A stretch of DNA of 64,000 nucleotides from Cacajao melanocephalus (lineage: Eukaryota > Chordata > Mammalia > Primates > Pitheciidae): the NCBI GenBank assembly GCA_963573385.1, contig CAUYLG010062012.1, positions 62,001 to 126,000 on the forward strand, given 5' to 3'. The translations under genes and the position numbers were made by a program. Shown here piece by piece: positions 23,712 to 34,944 of the stretch. The notes under the pieces are model-generated. The model worked only from the letters and a program-made list of their open reading frames with translations. It had not been told where the DNA came from and did no database searches. Positions within the stretch are counted from its first letter, which is position 1. The number at the start of each line of letters is the position of its first letter.

Positions 23712-23861
23712 GTAGCAGTTCTCAGATTTTAACATGCATGAGTCACCAAGGGATCTGGTTAAAATGTAGAATTTGTTTCAGTAGGTTTGGGATGTAGTCT
23801 GAAGTTCTGCATCTCTAACCCCTTCCCAGGTGATGCTCATGCTAGAGTAGCAAGTTTCTTG
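23712..23861 (+). mobile_element. MER5A-type hAT MITE
   Basis: GCAGTTCTCAGATTTTAACA, TGCATGAGTCACCAAGGGAT, GTTTCAGTAGGTTTGGGATG and CCAGGTGATGCTCATGC follow MER5A in order. These are non-autonomous Charlie-type elements that move by cut and paste. Confidence 0.85.
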
Positions 23862-23863
23862 TG

Positions 23864-24095
23864 CAGTAGTTCTAAAACAGGGCCCATTCTTCCCTTCAGG
23901 AGACATTTGATAATGTCTGGGGAAATTTATCTATTATAACATGGGCAGTGGGGGAGCTGGAAGGTGGGTGCTTCTGGCATCTAGCGGGTAGAGGCTCATG
24001 ATGCTGCTTAGTGTCCTACAATGTACAGAATAGCCCCCAACATCAAAGAATTATCCAATTCAAAATATCAGTATGATGGGGGTGGAGAAATCCTG
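23864..24095 (+). mobile_element. second hAT MITE (MER20/MER5B-like), abutting the first
   Basis: It begins CAGTAGTTCTAAAACAG and continues with GGAGACATTTGATAATGTCT, CTTCTGGCATCTAGCGGGTA, GATGCTGCTTAGTGTCCTAC and CAAAGAATTATCCAATTC. It ends GGTGGAGAAATCCTG, the counterpart of a GGTTGAGAAACCCTG terminus. The element is essentially complete. My memory of MER20 versus MER5B is uncertain, so the exact name is open. Confidence 0.8.
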
Positions 24096-25149
24096 TTCAA
24101 GAGGTAGCCTATACTCCAGAAAAATGGGATTGGGTGTTATTCCAGTATTCCCTGAATTTTCCTATCTTTGCTATGGTACCACTAGTTCTGATCCTCCCTA
24201 CCTGTGGTCAGCCCTGTTGATTGGATTCTCAGTCATGTATCAAAGCCCAGATGATGTACCAGCCGCCATGAATGCAGCCTAGATCCCCTTCCCATAGGCC
24301 CTGTCCCTCCAAATTGCCCTCTGTGCACTTCTCTTCTCATACACCTTGCCTCCATTTATACTCCAGAAATAGACTGTTAACTGACCAAGGTGGATACCAT
24401 ACTTCATCACCTTAGTCATCTCCAAGGTAGCTAACAGAGTGCCTGCACACTGTTGAATGGGCTCTCTTTTTTATTCATATAGCATAGATAGATATTTACA
24501 TTAATTGTTGAAAATATAAATATATAATAACATATATAAATTCATATTAGACCTTTTAAAAGTTGTCCTAGTGCAGTTAACTCACCGTGGCTCTCTCTTT
24601 CCTAGCCTCTTCCTTATACGAAACTCCAAAGCAGATTATAACACCTTCCAGTCCTCATAAAAGCAAATGTGATTTCCACAGACAGATTTTAAATGCAGAA
24701 AAAAAGAAAGCTTAAAACCTCTCATTTAGGGCCACTGTCTGGCTTTCATTAAGCCCTCTCTCATTCTTTTCATAGCCGGGATTCAGGGACCAGTGCCGAT
24801 CTACCTGGTTGGCTGAGATGAAAATGAGTAATAGATCCTCCTTGCCATCAGGATGGCTCCTAATGCATTTTTCATTAAATTGAACTCCCACTTGGGTCCC
24901 CTTTCTGAGATTCAGACAGAGGTAAGAGAGGTAGGTGCTTGCTTGTTTACTAGCATTTAAACAGGGTTGCTCTTTTCTCATAAACCATAACAATTTTGTG
25001 CTTAAGATGATTTCTGGGAAGGTAGAAACATTGTGTTTATTTGACCATCTGTTAAGAGAGTGCTGGTTCATTAGAATAGACTTCCAACTGATTATTTCAG
25101 AATTGTAATAAAATATGTTAGGCAAAGGTCAGATAGATAACCTACTTTC
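24096..25149. other. unassigned non-coding stretch
   Basis: About 1 kb. Faint L2 flavour lies around 24290-24465. The 137-codon minus frame at 24712-25125 has no recognisable domain. A frame of that length is expected a few times by chance in 64 kb. Confidence 0.4.
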
Positions 25150-25523
25150 CATAAAAAAATACATATACATACACACCCATCACCTATTCACATACATATA
25201 TGTATGCATATACTTAGGCATATGCATATTTACATACCAACACACACCCATAATGCAGAAACACATGCATGTATACATGCATATATACACATCTGTAGCC
25301 CACACACACATGCATATACACACATGCATATATACACACCCATAGCCCACATGCATGAACACACACTCATCAACATATGCACATACACACCTACACTCGC
25401 ATGTTTACATACACTCACACATACGCATACACGTACATGCCAATCACACATATACCTGTACATACTCATGTATGTACACATCCATATGCCCCTAAAGACA
25501 CATATGCACATACACATAGACAC
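25150..25523. repeat. CA-rich array (ACAC/CATA/ATGC), left block
   Basis: Interrupted units such as ACACAC, CATATGCA and CATGCATATA over ~370 bp. All long frames on both strands here are repeat artefacts rich in His, Tyr, Cys and Met. Confidence 0.85.
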
Positions 25524-25525
25524 CC

Positions 25526-25999
25526 AGAGTGGGCTGAAAAATAGCCCCCCTAAAGATATCAGGTCCTAACCCCTGGTACCTGTTACCTTACTTGGAAATG
25601 AGGTCTTTGCTAACATTGCTAATAATCTAATGAGAGGGAAATTATGCTGGATTATCCAGATGGGCATCTCAAGTCAAGTGTCTTCAGAAGAGAGAGACAG
25701 GAAGAGATTTCACACATTCACACAGAAAAGACAAGGCGATGTGAAGACAGAGGCCGAGACCGGAGTGATGTGGCCACAACTCAAGGACTGCCCACAGTTC
25801 CCAGAAGCTGGAAGAGGCAAGGATTGGATTCTCCCCCGGAGCCTCTAGGTGGAGGGCTGCCCTGCCAACACCTTGATTGCAACCCAGTGACACTGATCTC
25901 AGGCTTAGGCCTCCAGAGTTGTGAGAGAATAAATTTGTGTTGTTTTAAGCCACCAGGTTTGTGGTAATTTGTTACAGCAGTCTCAGGAAACTTATTCAA
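25526..25999 (+). mobile_element. MLT1-type MaLR solo LTR (MLT1B/C/D-like)
   Basis: Near-full LTR in sense: GTGGGCTGAAAAATAGCCCC, TGGATTATCCAGATGGGCAT, GATGTGAAGACAGAGG, AAGCTGGAAGAGGCAAGG, GATTCTCCCCCGGAGCCTCT, and AATAAATTTGTGTTGTTTTA with an AATAAA signal. The end resembles CAGGAAACTTATTCA. No internal retroviral region is attached. CA-rich sequence lies on both sides. The frames at 25630-25848 and 25644-25967 are LTR artefacts. Confidence 0.85.
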
Positions 26000-26135
26000 C
26001 ATTCATCAATAGATACCCACACATTCATACACTCACATATTTATACACTCATCCAATCAGGCACACACATACACATACACAGCCATCACTCATTGACACA
26101 ATCATAAACATGCAGCCACACTCACACACGAGATT
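26000..26135. repeat. CA-rich array, right block
   Basis: ACACATTCATACACTCACAT, GGCACACACATACACATACA and similar units. It resembles the block left of the MLT1 LTR. Confidence 0.75.
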
Positions 26136-26299
26136 CCATTTATGCACTAGCAGTTAAGTTGGTCATCACCAAAGTATCTTCAATGAAACAAAAATCTTGA
26201 ATCACACCCTTCTCAAATAATTACATATAAGAAAATAAGATGTGAACATATTAATAACAACTGGAAGAGTATAAGTGAATTTCCTCCATATTAAGTTTT

Positions 26300-26505
26300 A
26301 CACATAAATAATTATAACTAACATTAGACCAAAGTCTGTTATGTGCCAAGCCACTGTGCCAATTGTTTTCTACGTATAATCACACCAATCTTATACACGA
26401 GAAACTGAGGAATAGCAAGGATACATAACGTGCCCAAGGTCAGAGTGACAAAGCTGAGATGTGAACTTGGGCATTGAGCAGGACTCAGGAGGCTACATTT
26501 TAACC
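26300..26505 (+). mobile_element. MIR SINE
   Basis: GTTATGTGCCAAGCCACTGT, AATCACACCAATCTTATACA, GAGAAACTGAGGAATAGC, AACGTGCCCAAGGTCAGAGT and AGATGTGAACTTGGGCATTG follow MIR order. Confidence 0.85.
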
Positions 26506-28779
26506 AACAAAGAAAGCCTTTTGAAAAAGCCTGACATCACTGGAGAGACCCAAAAGCCTTTTAAAAAGCCTTTAAAATCTCTACATTTTTCTTTAATAAA
26601 AACCTGTGTATTTCATTACGCAACGTTCCACCAGTGTCGCTTCCTACTTTATTTCAGTCATAGCATCTGTGCACATGCTGGAATCAAGGCTAATTGGGTC
26701 ACCTTCATCTGAAATCAGAGTTCCATCTGGTAAGAGCCTTTTCTTTACCCTGTGGAGCGCCCCCCCTCCCCCTGCGTGCCCCTCACACAGTATGAGGCCT
26801 TCTGCCACTGGAGGCAAGACATGGCCATGTGCACTGTGCCCGCAAGGCGTGAGCCCACACCCACCAACAGCATCGTGACTTGGCTTTCCAGGTGCCACAC
26901 TGAGTCTTAAAGCTCTTTCTTGTGACTGTGATTCTGGAAAATACTATTATTATCTTTATGTTCCATATATAGGTCACATATTCTGATGCACCAAATCAAA
27001 AACCATGCTATGATAAACATGTTTTCTTTTTCAGGGCCAGAATGTTACAAATTGGGGCTTCCTGAACATAAGAAATGATCATTATACCTACATCCCATCT
27101 CATAGTGTAGCCATGAATAGCAAACTATTTTCGGGCCAGATATTCTGATTATAGCACAAACTGTTTCACCAGAGGCATGGGGAAGATATAGCATATTTTA
27201 ATACAAAAATAGGCCATTCTAAGAGAGTAATTAAAATACTGCTTTATTCATCTGAGTCCTCACTTAGGGATTCCTTATTTTAGGTCACGCTGGACAATCA
27301 CCTGATTCAGTCTGTTTCTGAAGTAGTTCTCTAGGTCCCCAAATCATCTCTTTTCAGTCGTCAGTCCTGGCTGAGCATCCACTCCATAATTTTGGCATTC
27401 ACGATATCATTTGTCCAGATTCCCTCTCCCACCTTCTCCCAGTTTGAACTGCCTCCCTCCTTGCCTCGAGCACCCTGTGAACAGTTTGTTTGTCCTGGTT
27501 TCTGTGTCTACACTCCATTCCGTATAGGTAGGTAGAGAGTTATTTTAAGTCAGCCTTTTACACTCACCAAAATACCAGTACCCTGCCTTTTCCTCACTGT
27601 TGTTCTTACAATCATGTTTCTTCCTTGAGCCCATGAGTTTATTTTTACCGTGAAGATGCTTGTAAGGCACCTCTCTTCACACCACAGGCAGAAGGGCAGG
27701 AAGGTGGCTTCTTTCTCTAACTTCCCTGACAAGAGAAAAACTGGCCAGCATGGTCCAGGAGACCAGTGACAAGTGGGGCAATGAAACAGATGGGACACCT
27801 GAGAGGAGGCAGGAGCCCATCACTGGAGGAGTCAGAAGCGAGGTGAGAAAAGTCCAGCCTCGTCTGTGGCTAAGAGAAAGGACTGCAGCAGCCTCAGGAG
27901 CAATGAACCAATTTCCTTTGTCTTTTCTGGATATCAAGGGACTAGCCAAGACAACATCCATGCTCAGAGTCTGTAAGTAGCTTCAGAGCAGTGGAGGCAA
28001 TCAAGGGTTGAGTTTTTTTAAATATCATATAAATAAATGAGGACCCTGGCCTTCTTCTCCAACATCTTCCTTGGTGTCCCGGCATACATGTTCTCATTTG
28101 TTCTGGGAAGGACATTCAAACTTAGGTGACAACCCTTATCAGAGACAGGGTGGGCGTCACAACAGCAAATGGAAATGCCACATTCACCCAGACCGTGGAG
28201 GAGAAAATACAATTGCTACCTCTCACAGGAGGACATCAGCTAGGAAGTACCAGTTCCCTGAGACAGAAGCAAAAAGCCTCCCCTATCTTAGAATCCCTGT
28301 GAATCCTCCTGACTTTCCCCATTCCTAGAGCGCAGTACAATGCCTGTGAAATTAAAAGAAGAGAAAATGGAGAAGGGGATGGTGGTCTCCTGAATGGGGA
28401 GGAGGTGTGGCTCCTATCTTCGCAGACTCACAATAATATCCAAGAGTCACGTTTCCATACATGGACAATGTATGGAAGTCCTCAAGATGACCCCTTGGCT
28501 CAAATGAAAGACAAATTCTCACCTTTTGTACTCAGAGAAAACTAAACACAGGTGCCATAGACTGAGATACTAAGGTGAACCATTTTGTCTTATGCCAGAC
28601 TGTCCCCTAGGAGAAGGAGAAATTCTTTTGGTAAATGTGAATGTGGACTGTAATGCTGATGAGAGTTAAACAGCGCTGAATAACTGAAATTGTGAGATAT
28701 CAACCACTGGCTGTGAGGATTGTCTTAGCTGGGTCATTGGGGTGAGCCTTACATGTGTCCTTCCATTGCATTGTATTGC
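26506..28779. other. unassigned stretch with a GC-rich patch and an exon-like segment
   Basis: About 2.3 kb of mostly unrecognised, probably unique sequence. It contains a GC-rich patch at about 26755-26885, which is unusual in this AT-rich window, and an exon-like segment at 27688-27842. Its frames have no domain I can name. Confidence 0.4.
27688..27842 (+). other. speculative exon-like segment
   Basis: An acceptor-like sequence with pyrimidines and CAG (CACCTCTCTTCACACCACAG, ending 27687) and a donor-like AG|GTGAGA (27841-27848) bracket 155 bp. One frame, starting at 27690, stays open throughout and includes the ATG at 27750. The implied peptide is hydrophilic and has no recognisable domain. 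Such coincidences are common, so this is only a hypothesis; it could equally be a noncoding exon or nothing. Confidence 0.15.
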
Positions 28780-29165
28780 TTTATTTCTTTACTTCTCTTC
28801 AGTTTCTGCCAAGAATCACTTCTCTTCAGCCTACAGAATGTCTGCTAATATTTTTTGTACTGTAGATGTGCTGGTGTCAAATTATTTAATATTTTATTTG
28901 TCTGAAAAAGTCTTTATTTAACCTTCAGTTTTGAGGGATATTTTCACAACATATAAAATTCCAGGTTGGCAATTTTGTCCTTTCAGTTCTTTCAAGATGG
29001 TAATTCATCTGGATTAAAAATCTTCTGGATTTTATAGTTTCTGTTGAAAAGCTGGCCATCAGGTTTATTATTGCTGCTTTTTAGGGTAATGTGTCTGTTT
29101 TTCCCTTGCCTACTTTTAAGATTTGTCTTTGGTCTTCAGCAGTTTTACTAATTTTACTTTTGTAA
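28780..29165 (-). mobile_element. old L1M 5' region fragment, antisense
   Basis: ATTTTATTTGTCTGAAAAAG, AAAATTCCAGGTTGGCAATT, TTCAAGATGGTAATTCATCT and AGATTTGTCTTTGGTCTTCA match the antisense 5' UTR/ORF1-side text of old L1 elements. A related, longer piece lies at 53875-56095. Confidence 0.6.
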
Positions 29166-29524
29166 CCGCTCTTTAAACAAAGATGTTTAAAGCCTTTCTT
29201 ATAAAGGTTTATATAGCTGTAATATCTGTAATCCTCACCGTTCCCAAGAGCTAAAGAGATGGAAAATTGTAGACTTCAAACCCAGTTAATACCATTAACC
29301 TTTCTCAGCAAGAGCGTTCTTAGCCATTAGAACAACAATACTGAATCTCATCTTTAAAAGATGATCTAAAAACATTGTGACTTTGGAGAAATAATCACCT
29401 TGAGAAAAATACCAGAGATTTCTGAATCCTGTCAGTTATCAATGTCATCTTGAAGTCTATCCTCAATTGATGCCTTCAAAAAATTTGCAATTCTTGGGTT
29501 TTAATCAAACACAAAGCCAAGTCT
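29166..29524. other. unassigned spacer
   Basis: About 360 bp with no feature recognised. Confidence 0.4.
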
Positions 29525-30177
29525 ATATAGTTGGTCCTCGTTATTCACAGATTTTGTATTTGGGGATTTATCTACTTGCTAAAATTTATAACCCAAAAAT
29601 CAATACTCATGGCCCTTCCAAGGTCATTTGCGGACATGCACAAAGGGCCAAAAAGTTGAATTACCCAGTGAGCAGTACATTTTCAGCTGAAGTCCAACAA
29701 GGTGAAACTTTGCCTTCTTGTTTTAATTCTCATACTGTAAACAAGTATCATTTTCACAACATATTTATTGCCAGATATTTTTCATTTTGTGCATTTTTAT
29801 TGCGACTGATGTTTAAAATGGCCCTCGAGTCTAATGCTAAGGTACTATCTAGTACCCTTATGCTCAAGAAGGATATAATGTGCCTCATGGAAGACATACA
29901 TGTGTTAGACAAGCTTCCTTCAGGGTGAGTTACAGTGCTCCTGACAGCGAGTTCAATGTTAATGAATCAGCAATATACATTAAATAAGGTGTCTTTAAAC
30001 AGAAATACACATAAAACAAAGTTTCATGTCAATTGTTTGACAAAAATGTCATGCCCAGAGACTAACAGAAATCTAATCCTATTTTCTCCTTGGAGCAAAG
30101 CTTCAGCATTCACTAATTCAATGTTGATGACAACGCTATAGAACCATAGCTACCATAAATAATAAGAATTATCTGTA
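29525..30177 (+). mobile_element. Tigger-family (mariner-like) DNA transposon relic
   Basis: A ~650 bp element with degenerate terminal inverted repeats: the left end TATAGTTGGTCCTCGTTATT pairs with the right end AATAATAAGAATTATCTGTA. The middle keeps a piece of pogo/Tigger transposase, visible as SEFNVNESAIYIK (about 29948-29986) in a frame broken by a frameshift and stops. That text belongs to the N-terminal helix-turn-helix (psq-like) DNA-binding domain. The catalytic DDE domain is absent, so this is an internally deleted relic. The 153-codon frame at 29467-29928 overlaps it and is mostly out of frame. Confidence 0.8.
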
Positions 30178-30644
30178 AATGGACAAGTATTAAAATCAGA
30201 CATCAAGCAGAATACAGATATTTTCAGATTTAAAACTCTAGCTATGAAGTGGTAATTATATTAAATACATGTAAATTGGATCTAAAAACAGTTTCACTAT
30301 TAATAATATACTTTGCAAAAACAGACAACTCTTAAGTTTGCTGAAAAAAAGCAATTAAATCCCACTTTTAATTTGTTTTTGGTAAAAGAGGGACTTTCTT
30401 TAGCTATTTAATATGTTCCTTAATTGAAACGTATTTACTCTCAACATAGCAGCAAGCTACCCAGAAATAGACTTGCTATTTCTCTTTCAGTCCTTATTCC
30501 CATGTAATGAGGTTACGCACAAGTAATATAAACATCTATGACAACAGGCCATGAAGTAGGGGTTACTTTCTATGAGACCACATGAGATGACATTTATTCT
30601 ACATTGTCCTGGCTCTACTGAAATAGCTTAAAGAAGAGGTTCTG
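30178..30644. other. unassigned AT-rich spacer
   Basis: About 470 bp with nothing recognised. Confidence 0.4.
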
Positions 30645-30840
30645 ACCAGACACACTGGAGCCAAACCTCTGAGCTGCAGGGCAGCTCTGCCATTTGCTAG
30701 CTGTAAGACACTGAACACCTTACTAAAGTTCTCTGCTCCTGACATTGGCATTTTTTAAATGATGATGAAAATAACACTATTTCTAAGAGTAGAGAAGAGG
30801 ATTAAATGTTATCATTGATAGAATGCGTAGAAGAGTGTCT
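30645..30840 (+). mobile_element. MIRb SINE
   Basis: Sense MIRb 5' half: CTCTGAGCTGCAGGGCAGCT, CTGCCATTTGCTAGCTGTAA, then TGATGATGAAAATAACACTA and GAAGAGGATTAAATG. Confidence 0.75.
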
Positions 30841-31199
30841 GTACCATTTTTATCTTTTATGATGTGCAATCAGTCATTGTTTATATTAGCAGCCCTATGT
30901 AAAAGGCAAAGATGGATGAAGTGAGAGTGAATGGCTGAATGATCATACTTTTATTAAGAAGTATGACTTTAGTGACTTGGAAGGGGGAGCTTGGTTGACC
31001 ATGCAGGAGTCTATCTTCCTCCTGTTCTTGCTCAACATGTATATATAATATGTCATAGATGTAAGACATTGATTACCTATCGATCAAACCAATAAATGAT
31101 ATAAAATTAGAATAAATTCAGTCCAAAATTGCTATTTTCTCTTTGTAACACATATAATTAACTGCTACCAAGGTTTCTTTTCTAACAGTTGAAACTGAT
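30841..31199. other. unassigned spacer
   Basis: About 360 bp with no feature recognised. Confidence 0.4.
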
Positions 31200-31310
31200 T
31201 TTATAATTTTCTCCTAAAACCTCTCATGATTCCCATTGCACACATAAAATTTGAAACTCTTTATTATAGTTTGTCTTCAACCAAAGATTTCCCGATTCAA
31301 CCTTCCCCAT
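31200..31310 (+). mobile_element. probable L2 fragment
   Basis: CATGATTCCCATTGCACACA and TAAAATTTGAAACTCTTTAT followed by TTTGTCTTCAACCAAAG fit a sense L2 stretch ('...AAATCCAAACTCCTTA...'). Short and diverged. Confidence 0.45.
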
Positions 31311-32949
31311 ATCAAGAGAAACAGCTTCAAAAACTATGAGTCAAGATTCTGCCATATTTCATACAAGGACACACCTAGAGTATTGGTTTTAGTTCTAGAC
31401 CACATATTACCAAAACGTAGTCACCAATTTAAGTTCAACCAAAAGAAAGCAGAAGAAAAGGATCCAACACAATGTCCTTAGGAATAATTCAAGGATCAGC
31501 CTTCAAAACGTTCACTTCAATGGGAAAGGAGGGGTGAGGGAGTCACGTGTCTGTGCCTGTTGTCTAGGAAGGAATGACCAGAATTGTTCTAGATTGCCCT
31601 TGTGTGAAAATGGAAGAGACTGAAAACTACAAGAGGGTGAATTTCTATTCAAAAGAAGGTAACTTTATCATGATTATGCCTGTCTTAAAATACAATAGGC
31701 TACCTCAACAGAAGGTCAATTATTTTTTAAATATTTTCACCTCTGAATAGTTCTGATGACTAAAGTGGGAACTTGGAGTATATGTAAAATAGGAGCAATC
31801 ATTTAAAACCAAATTCTGAATAATATCCGTTATGGATAATCGAGAATATGCAGTTTTCATGGGCGTAGTCTCCAAATGCTCTCTAGATAGTAAAAAGGAA
31901 ATTGAAATACATAAAGAATTTTATATATTTTACTTTTGCAAACTAAAAATGTTTCTTCTAAGCTTTCTGAATAGCACAAGTGAGTTGTTATGTCTAAATT
32001 TAAAACTCAGGCAAACATAGTAATAGTCTTTCATCAAGAATTGAAGGTCAATTTTAACCCCATTCTTTACAAAAGACCAAGTTTTTAAAATTCAAATAGA
32101 TGGAATATTATAGCTTTTCCATTTTTTCATGTAAACTTCCTGATTGATTTTTAAGCCAGTGCTTTTTAAGAGGCCAAGTGCAAATGGCTAATTATCAAAG
32201 TAATCCAGGAATTTGCAATAGAGCACCACTGCTGTAATTTAATAGTTATGACACCTTGGTGCTTGTGGCTAACACTTAGCCATGGAGTAAAACAAAATCC
32301 AGTCTAGACCCCCAAGAAAGTGTATATGTACATATTAGAAACAGCATGTCTCCAAGATACAAAGATGATTATTCAATCACCTACGTTCCTTCATTGTGAG
32401 TTTGGTTACAGTTACCTGCCAACTAGTAATTCACTACTGTGTCCCACTTTCAATTGCAGGGCCCATCAGCAATGAAAATACCTGGTAGTTTTCTGCAACA
32501 GTGGGGATGCATTCTGCTTTGTGCCACGTAAAGCTGGAGATACCAGGGAGGGTTACACTATGGGGAACAGCCTCCAACTAATGTGGAAGTTGGTGGATAA
32601 ATGTCTCAGCTTCCTTGTCCTTTGGGTGAAGCAATTCTGGGTGATTTCTACATTGACTGCCAAGTCTGTAGTAGAATTGAGCTCCAGCTGCCAAAAGCAG
32701 AAGTCAGATCATTAATCACCCCATATTCCCTTCCTGGTCTCTTTTCTCCACTTTCCTGTTGGTGTTTCCGGGGATCATCTTCCAAATAAAACACCTGTGC
32801 TCACATCCTAGTCTTAGGCCTCAACTTGGGGAAAATCAACCTGAGATTATGTTTATCAAAATTATTATTTTATACATATCTGGATAATAACAGGGATTTT
32901 AAAAAAAAATCTATTTTCCCAAATTTTTGCTAATATAATTTTACTTTTA
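31311..32949. other. unassigned stretch
   Basis: About 1.6 kb. The part around 32440-32840, ending AAATAAAACACCTGTGCTCA and AGGCCTCAACTTGGGG, has the texture of an old repeat 3' end (possibly an LTR), but I cannot name it. No gene seen. Confidence 0.35.
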
Positions 32950-33260
32950 AAAATATAGAAATAATTGTATACATCTATGAACATACATGAACTACTATAT
33001 TCAATAACAAGGATGAATTTCACAAACATAGTGAGCAAAAGAAGGCAGAACTAAAGAGTATACACTATATGACAAATTAATATACATCTTCAAGAGCAGA
33101 CAAAATTAATCTACGATGTTATAGGTCAAAGCAGATGACACTGGGGAAAAGTAACAAGGAAAACATCTGGGTGCTGTTTCTGTTCTTGTTCTGCATTGTG
33201 GTTACACAGGGGTATCTACTTTGTGCTAATTCACCAAGCTCTATATTTAGTTTCTTGTCG
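32950..33260 (+). mobile_element. old L1M 3' region (L1MC/ME-like)
   Basis: AACAAGGATGAATTTCACAA, TGAGCAAAAGAAGGCAGAAC, TACACTATATGACAAATTAA and GTGGTTACACAGGGGTATCT are typical of old L1 3' ends in sense. Confidence 0.7.
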
Positions 33261-33317
33261 TCTTTTTGGTTCCTGTATTATTTTTCAACAAATTTTATTT
33301 TAAAAATGAGGATTAAC

Positions 33318-33661
33318 AGGGTGATACAATCTTATGCCACTCAGAATGGCTATTATTAAAAAGTCAAAAAACAACAGATGTTGGTGCAGATGTAGAGAAA
33401 AGGGAACACTTATACACTGTTGGTGAGAATATGAATTAATACAACCTTTACAGAAAATGGTATGGAGAGTTCTCAAAGAACTAAAAGTAGAACTACTGTT
33501 CTATCTGGCCATCTCACTACTGTGTATATGTTGGAAGGGAAATAAATCATTGTACCAAAAAGATGCCTGCACTCATATGTTTAATGCAGCACTATTCACA
33601 ATAGCAATTACATAGAATCAATCTAACTGTGTCCATCAGTGAAGGATTGGATAAAGAAAAT

Positions 33662-33694
<33 letters not shown>

Positions 33695-34075
33695 ACACAC
33701 CATGGAACACTACTCAGCCATAGAAAAGAATGAAATCATATCTGTTGCAGCCACATGGATGGAACTGGAGGCCTTTATACTAAGTGAAATAATTCGGACT
33801 CAGAAAGTCAAATACTGAATGTTCTCACTTACAACTGGGAGCTAAACAGTGGATACATAGGGACGTATGGAGTGGAATAATAGACATCTGAGAACAGAAA
33901 AGGTGTATGGGTGGAAAGGTGGAAGTGAAGTGAGGGTTGAGAAATTCCCTATTGGGTACAATGTTCACTATTTGGATGGTGGGTAAATGAGTGCAGACGT
34001 CACCATTACACAATGTATCCAAGCAACACGATGCACTTGTAGCCCCTAAATAAAAATGCTTTTTTAAAAAAAAAC
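33318..34075 (+). mobile_element. L1MA/L1PB-type 3' end
   Basis: Sense L1: TTATGCCACTCAGAATGGCT, GAACACTTATACACTGTTGG, GCAGCACTATTCACAATAGC, ACATGGATGGAACTGGAGGC, TGTTCTCACTTACAACTGGG and an A-rich end at 34061-34075. A (TG)15 tract has grown inside it at 33663-33692. It carries only the end of ORF2 and the 3' UTR. Confidence 0.9.
33663..33700 (+). repeat. (TG)n tract running into (AC)n
   Basis: About 15 TG units followed directly by TACACACAC, so the end is self-complementary (GTGTGTGTACACACAC). It replaces the normal L1 text around ATGTGGTATATATACACCAT. Confidence 0.9.
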
Positions 34076-34327
34076 ACGGTTAAAATTAGGCAATTCCAGG
34101 TACTTAACAACCTCCAAAAAATTATTTTCTTGTCAAGCTTGATTTTGCCTCAGATAGCACAAAAAAATGATACGAACTTATTTTTAACCCTTTGCAATAT
34201 GCTCTAATTTATTCTCTCCCCTGAAATTCTCAAATGGAATATGTCAGCCACAATTATTCCTGAATATATTGTCTTTAGTGCTCACAAACCGGTGATCCGT
34301 TAACATTTTAGAAAAGGCAAATCCTGT
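34076..34327. other. unassigned spacer
   Basis: About 250 bp between two L1 fragments. Nothing recognised. Confidence 0.4.
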
Positions 34328-34944
34328 TTGTTATGATTTCCGTGCTTTTGCATTTGCTGAGGAGTGTTTTACTTCCAATTATGTGATCAATTTGAGAATA
34401 AGCGTGATGTGGTCCTGGGAAGAATGTACATCCTGCTGTTTTGGAGTGGAGACTTCTATAGATGTCTGTTAGGTCCATTTGTTAATTTTCTGTCTCATTG
34501 ATCTGTCTCATATAGACAGTGGGGTGTTAAAGTCTCCTGCTATTACTGTGTGGGAGTCTAAGTCTCTTTGTCAGTCTCTAAGAACTTGCTTTATAAATAT
34601 GGGTGCTCCTGTATTGGGTGCATATGTATTTAGGACAGTTAGCTCTTCTTACTGCATTGATCCCTTTACAATTATGTAATGCCCTTCTTTGTCTCTTTTG
34701 ATCTTTGTTGGTTTAAAGTCTGTTTTATCAGAGACCAGGATTTTCAAACCACCCCTCACCTTTTTTTTTTTTTTTTTTTTTTTGCTTTCCATTTGCTTGG
34801 TAAATCTTCCTCCATCCCTTTATTTTGAGCCTATGTGTGTCTTTGCACATGAGTTGTGTCTCCTGAATACAGCACACCAATGTGTCTTTACTCTTTATCC
34901 AATTTGCCAGTCTGTGTCTTTTAATTGGGGTATTTAGCCCATTT
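34328..34944 (-). mobile_element. L1 ORF2 endonuclease/linker segment, antisense
   Basis: TTTGCTGAGGAGTGTTTTAC, CCTGCTATTACTGTGTGGGA, CTCCATCCCTTTATTTTGAG and TTTTAATTGGGGTATTTAGC are antisense L1 ORF2 text. A T run of about 24 lies at 34761-34784, where L1 normally has a much shorter T run. Both ends are broken. It meets sense L1 5' text head to head at ~34945. Confidence 0.85.

Noticed and set aside
24712..25125. 137-codon minus-strand open frame
   Set aside because: No domain, no conservation evidence and no splice context. A few frames of this length are expected by chance in 64 kb.
25150..25523. Possible CRISPR-like spaced repeats in the CA-rich array
   Set aside because: Units are short, irregular and without constant-length spacers; this is a eukaryotic cryptic simple repeat.
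25115..25569. Overlapping long frames on both strands rich in His, Tyr, Met and Cys
   Set aside because: They are translations of the CA/TA-rich array. Repeats without in-frame stops give this pattern.
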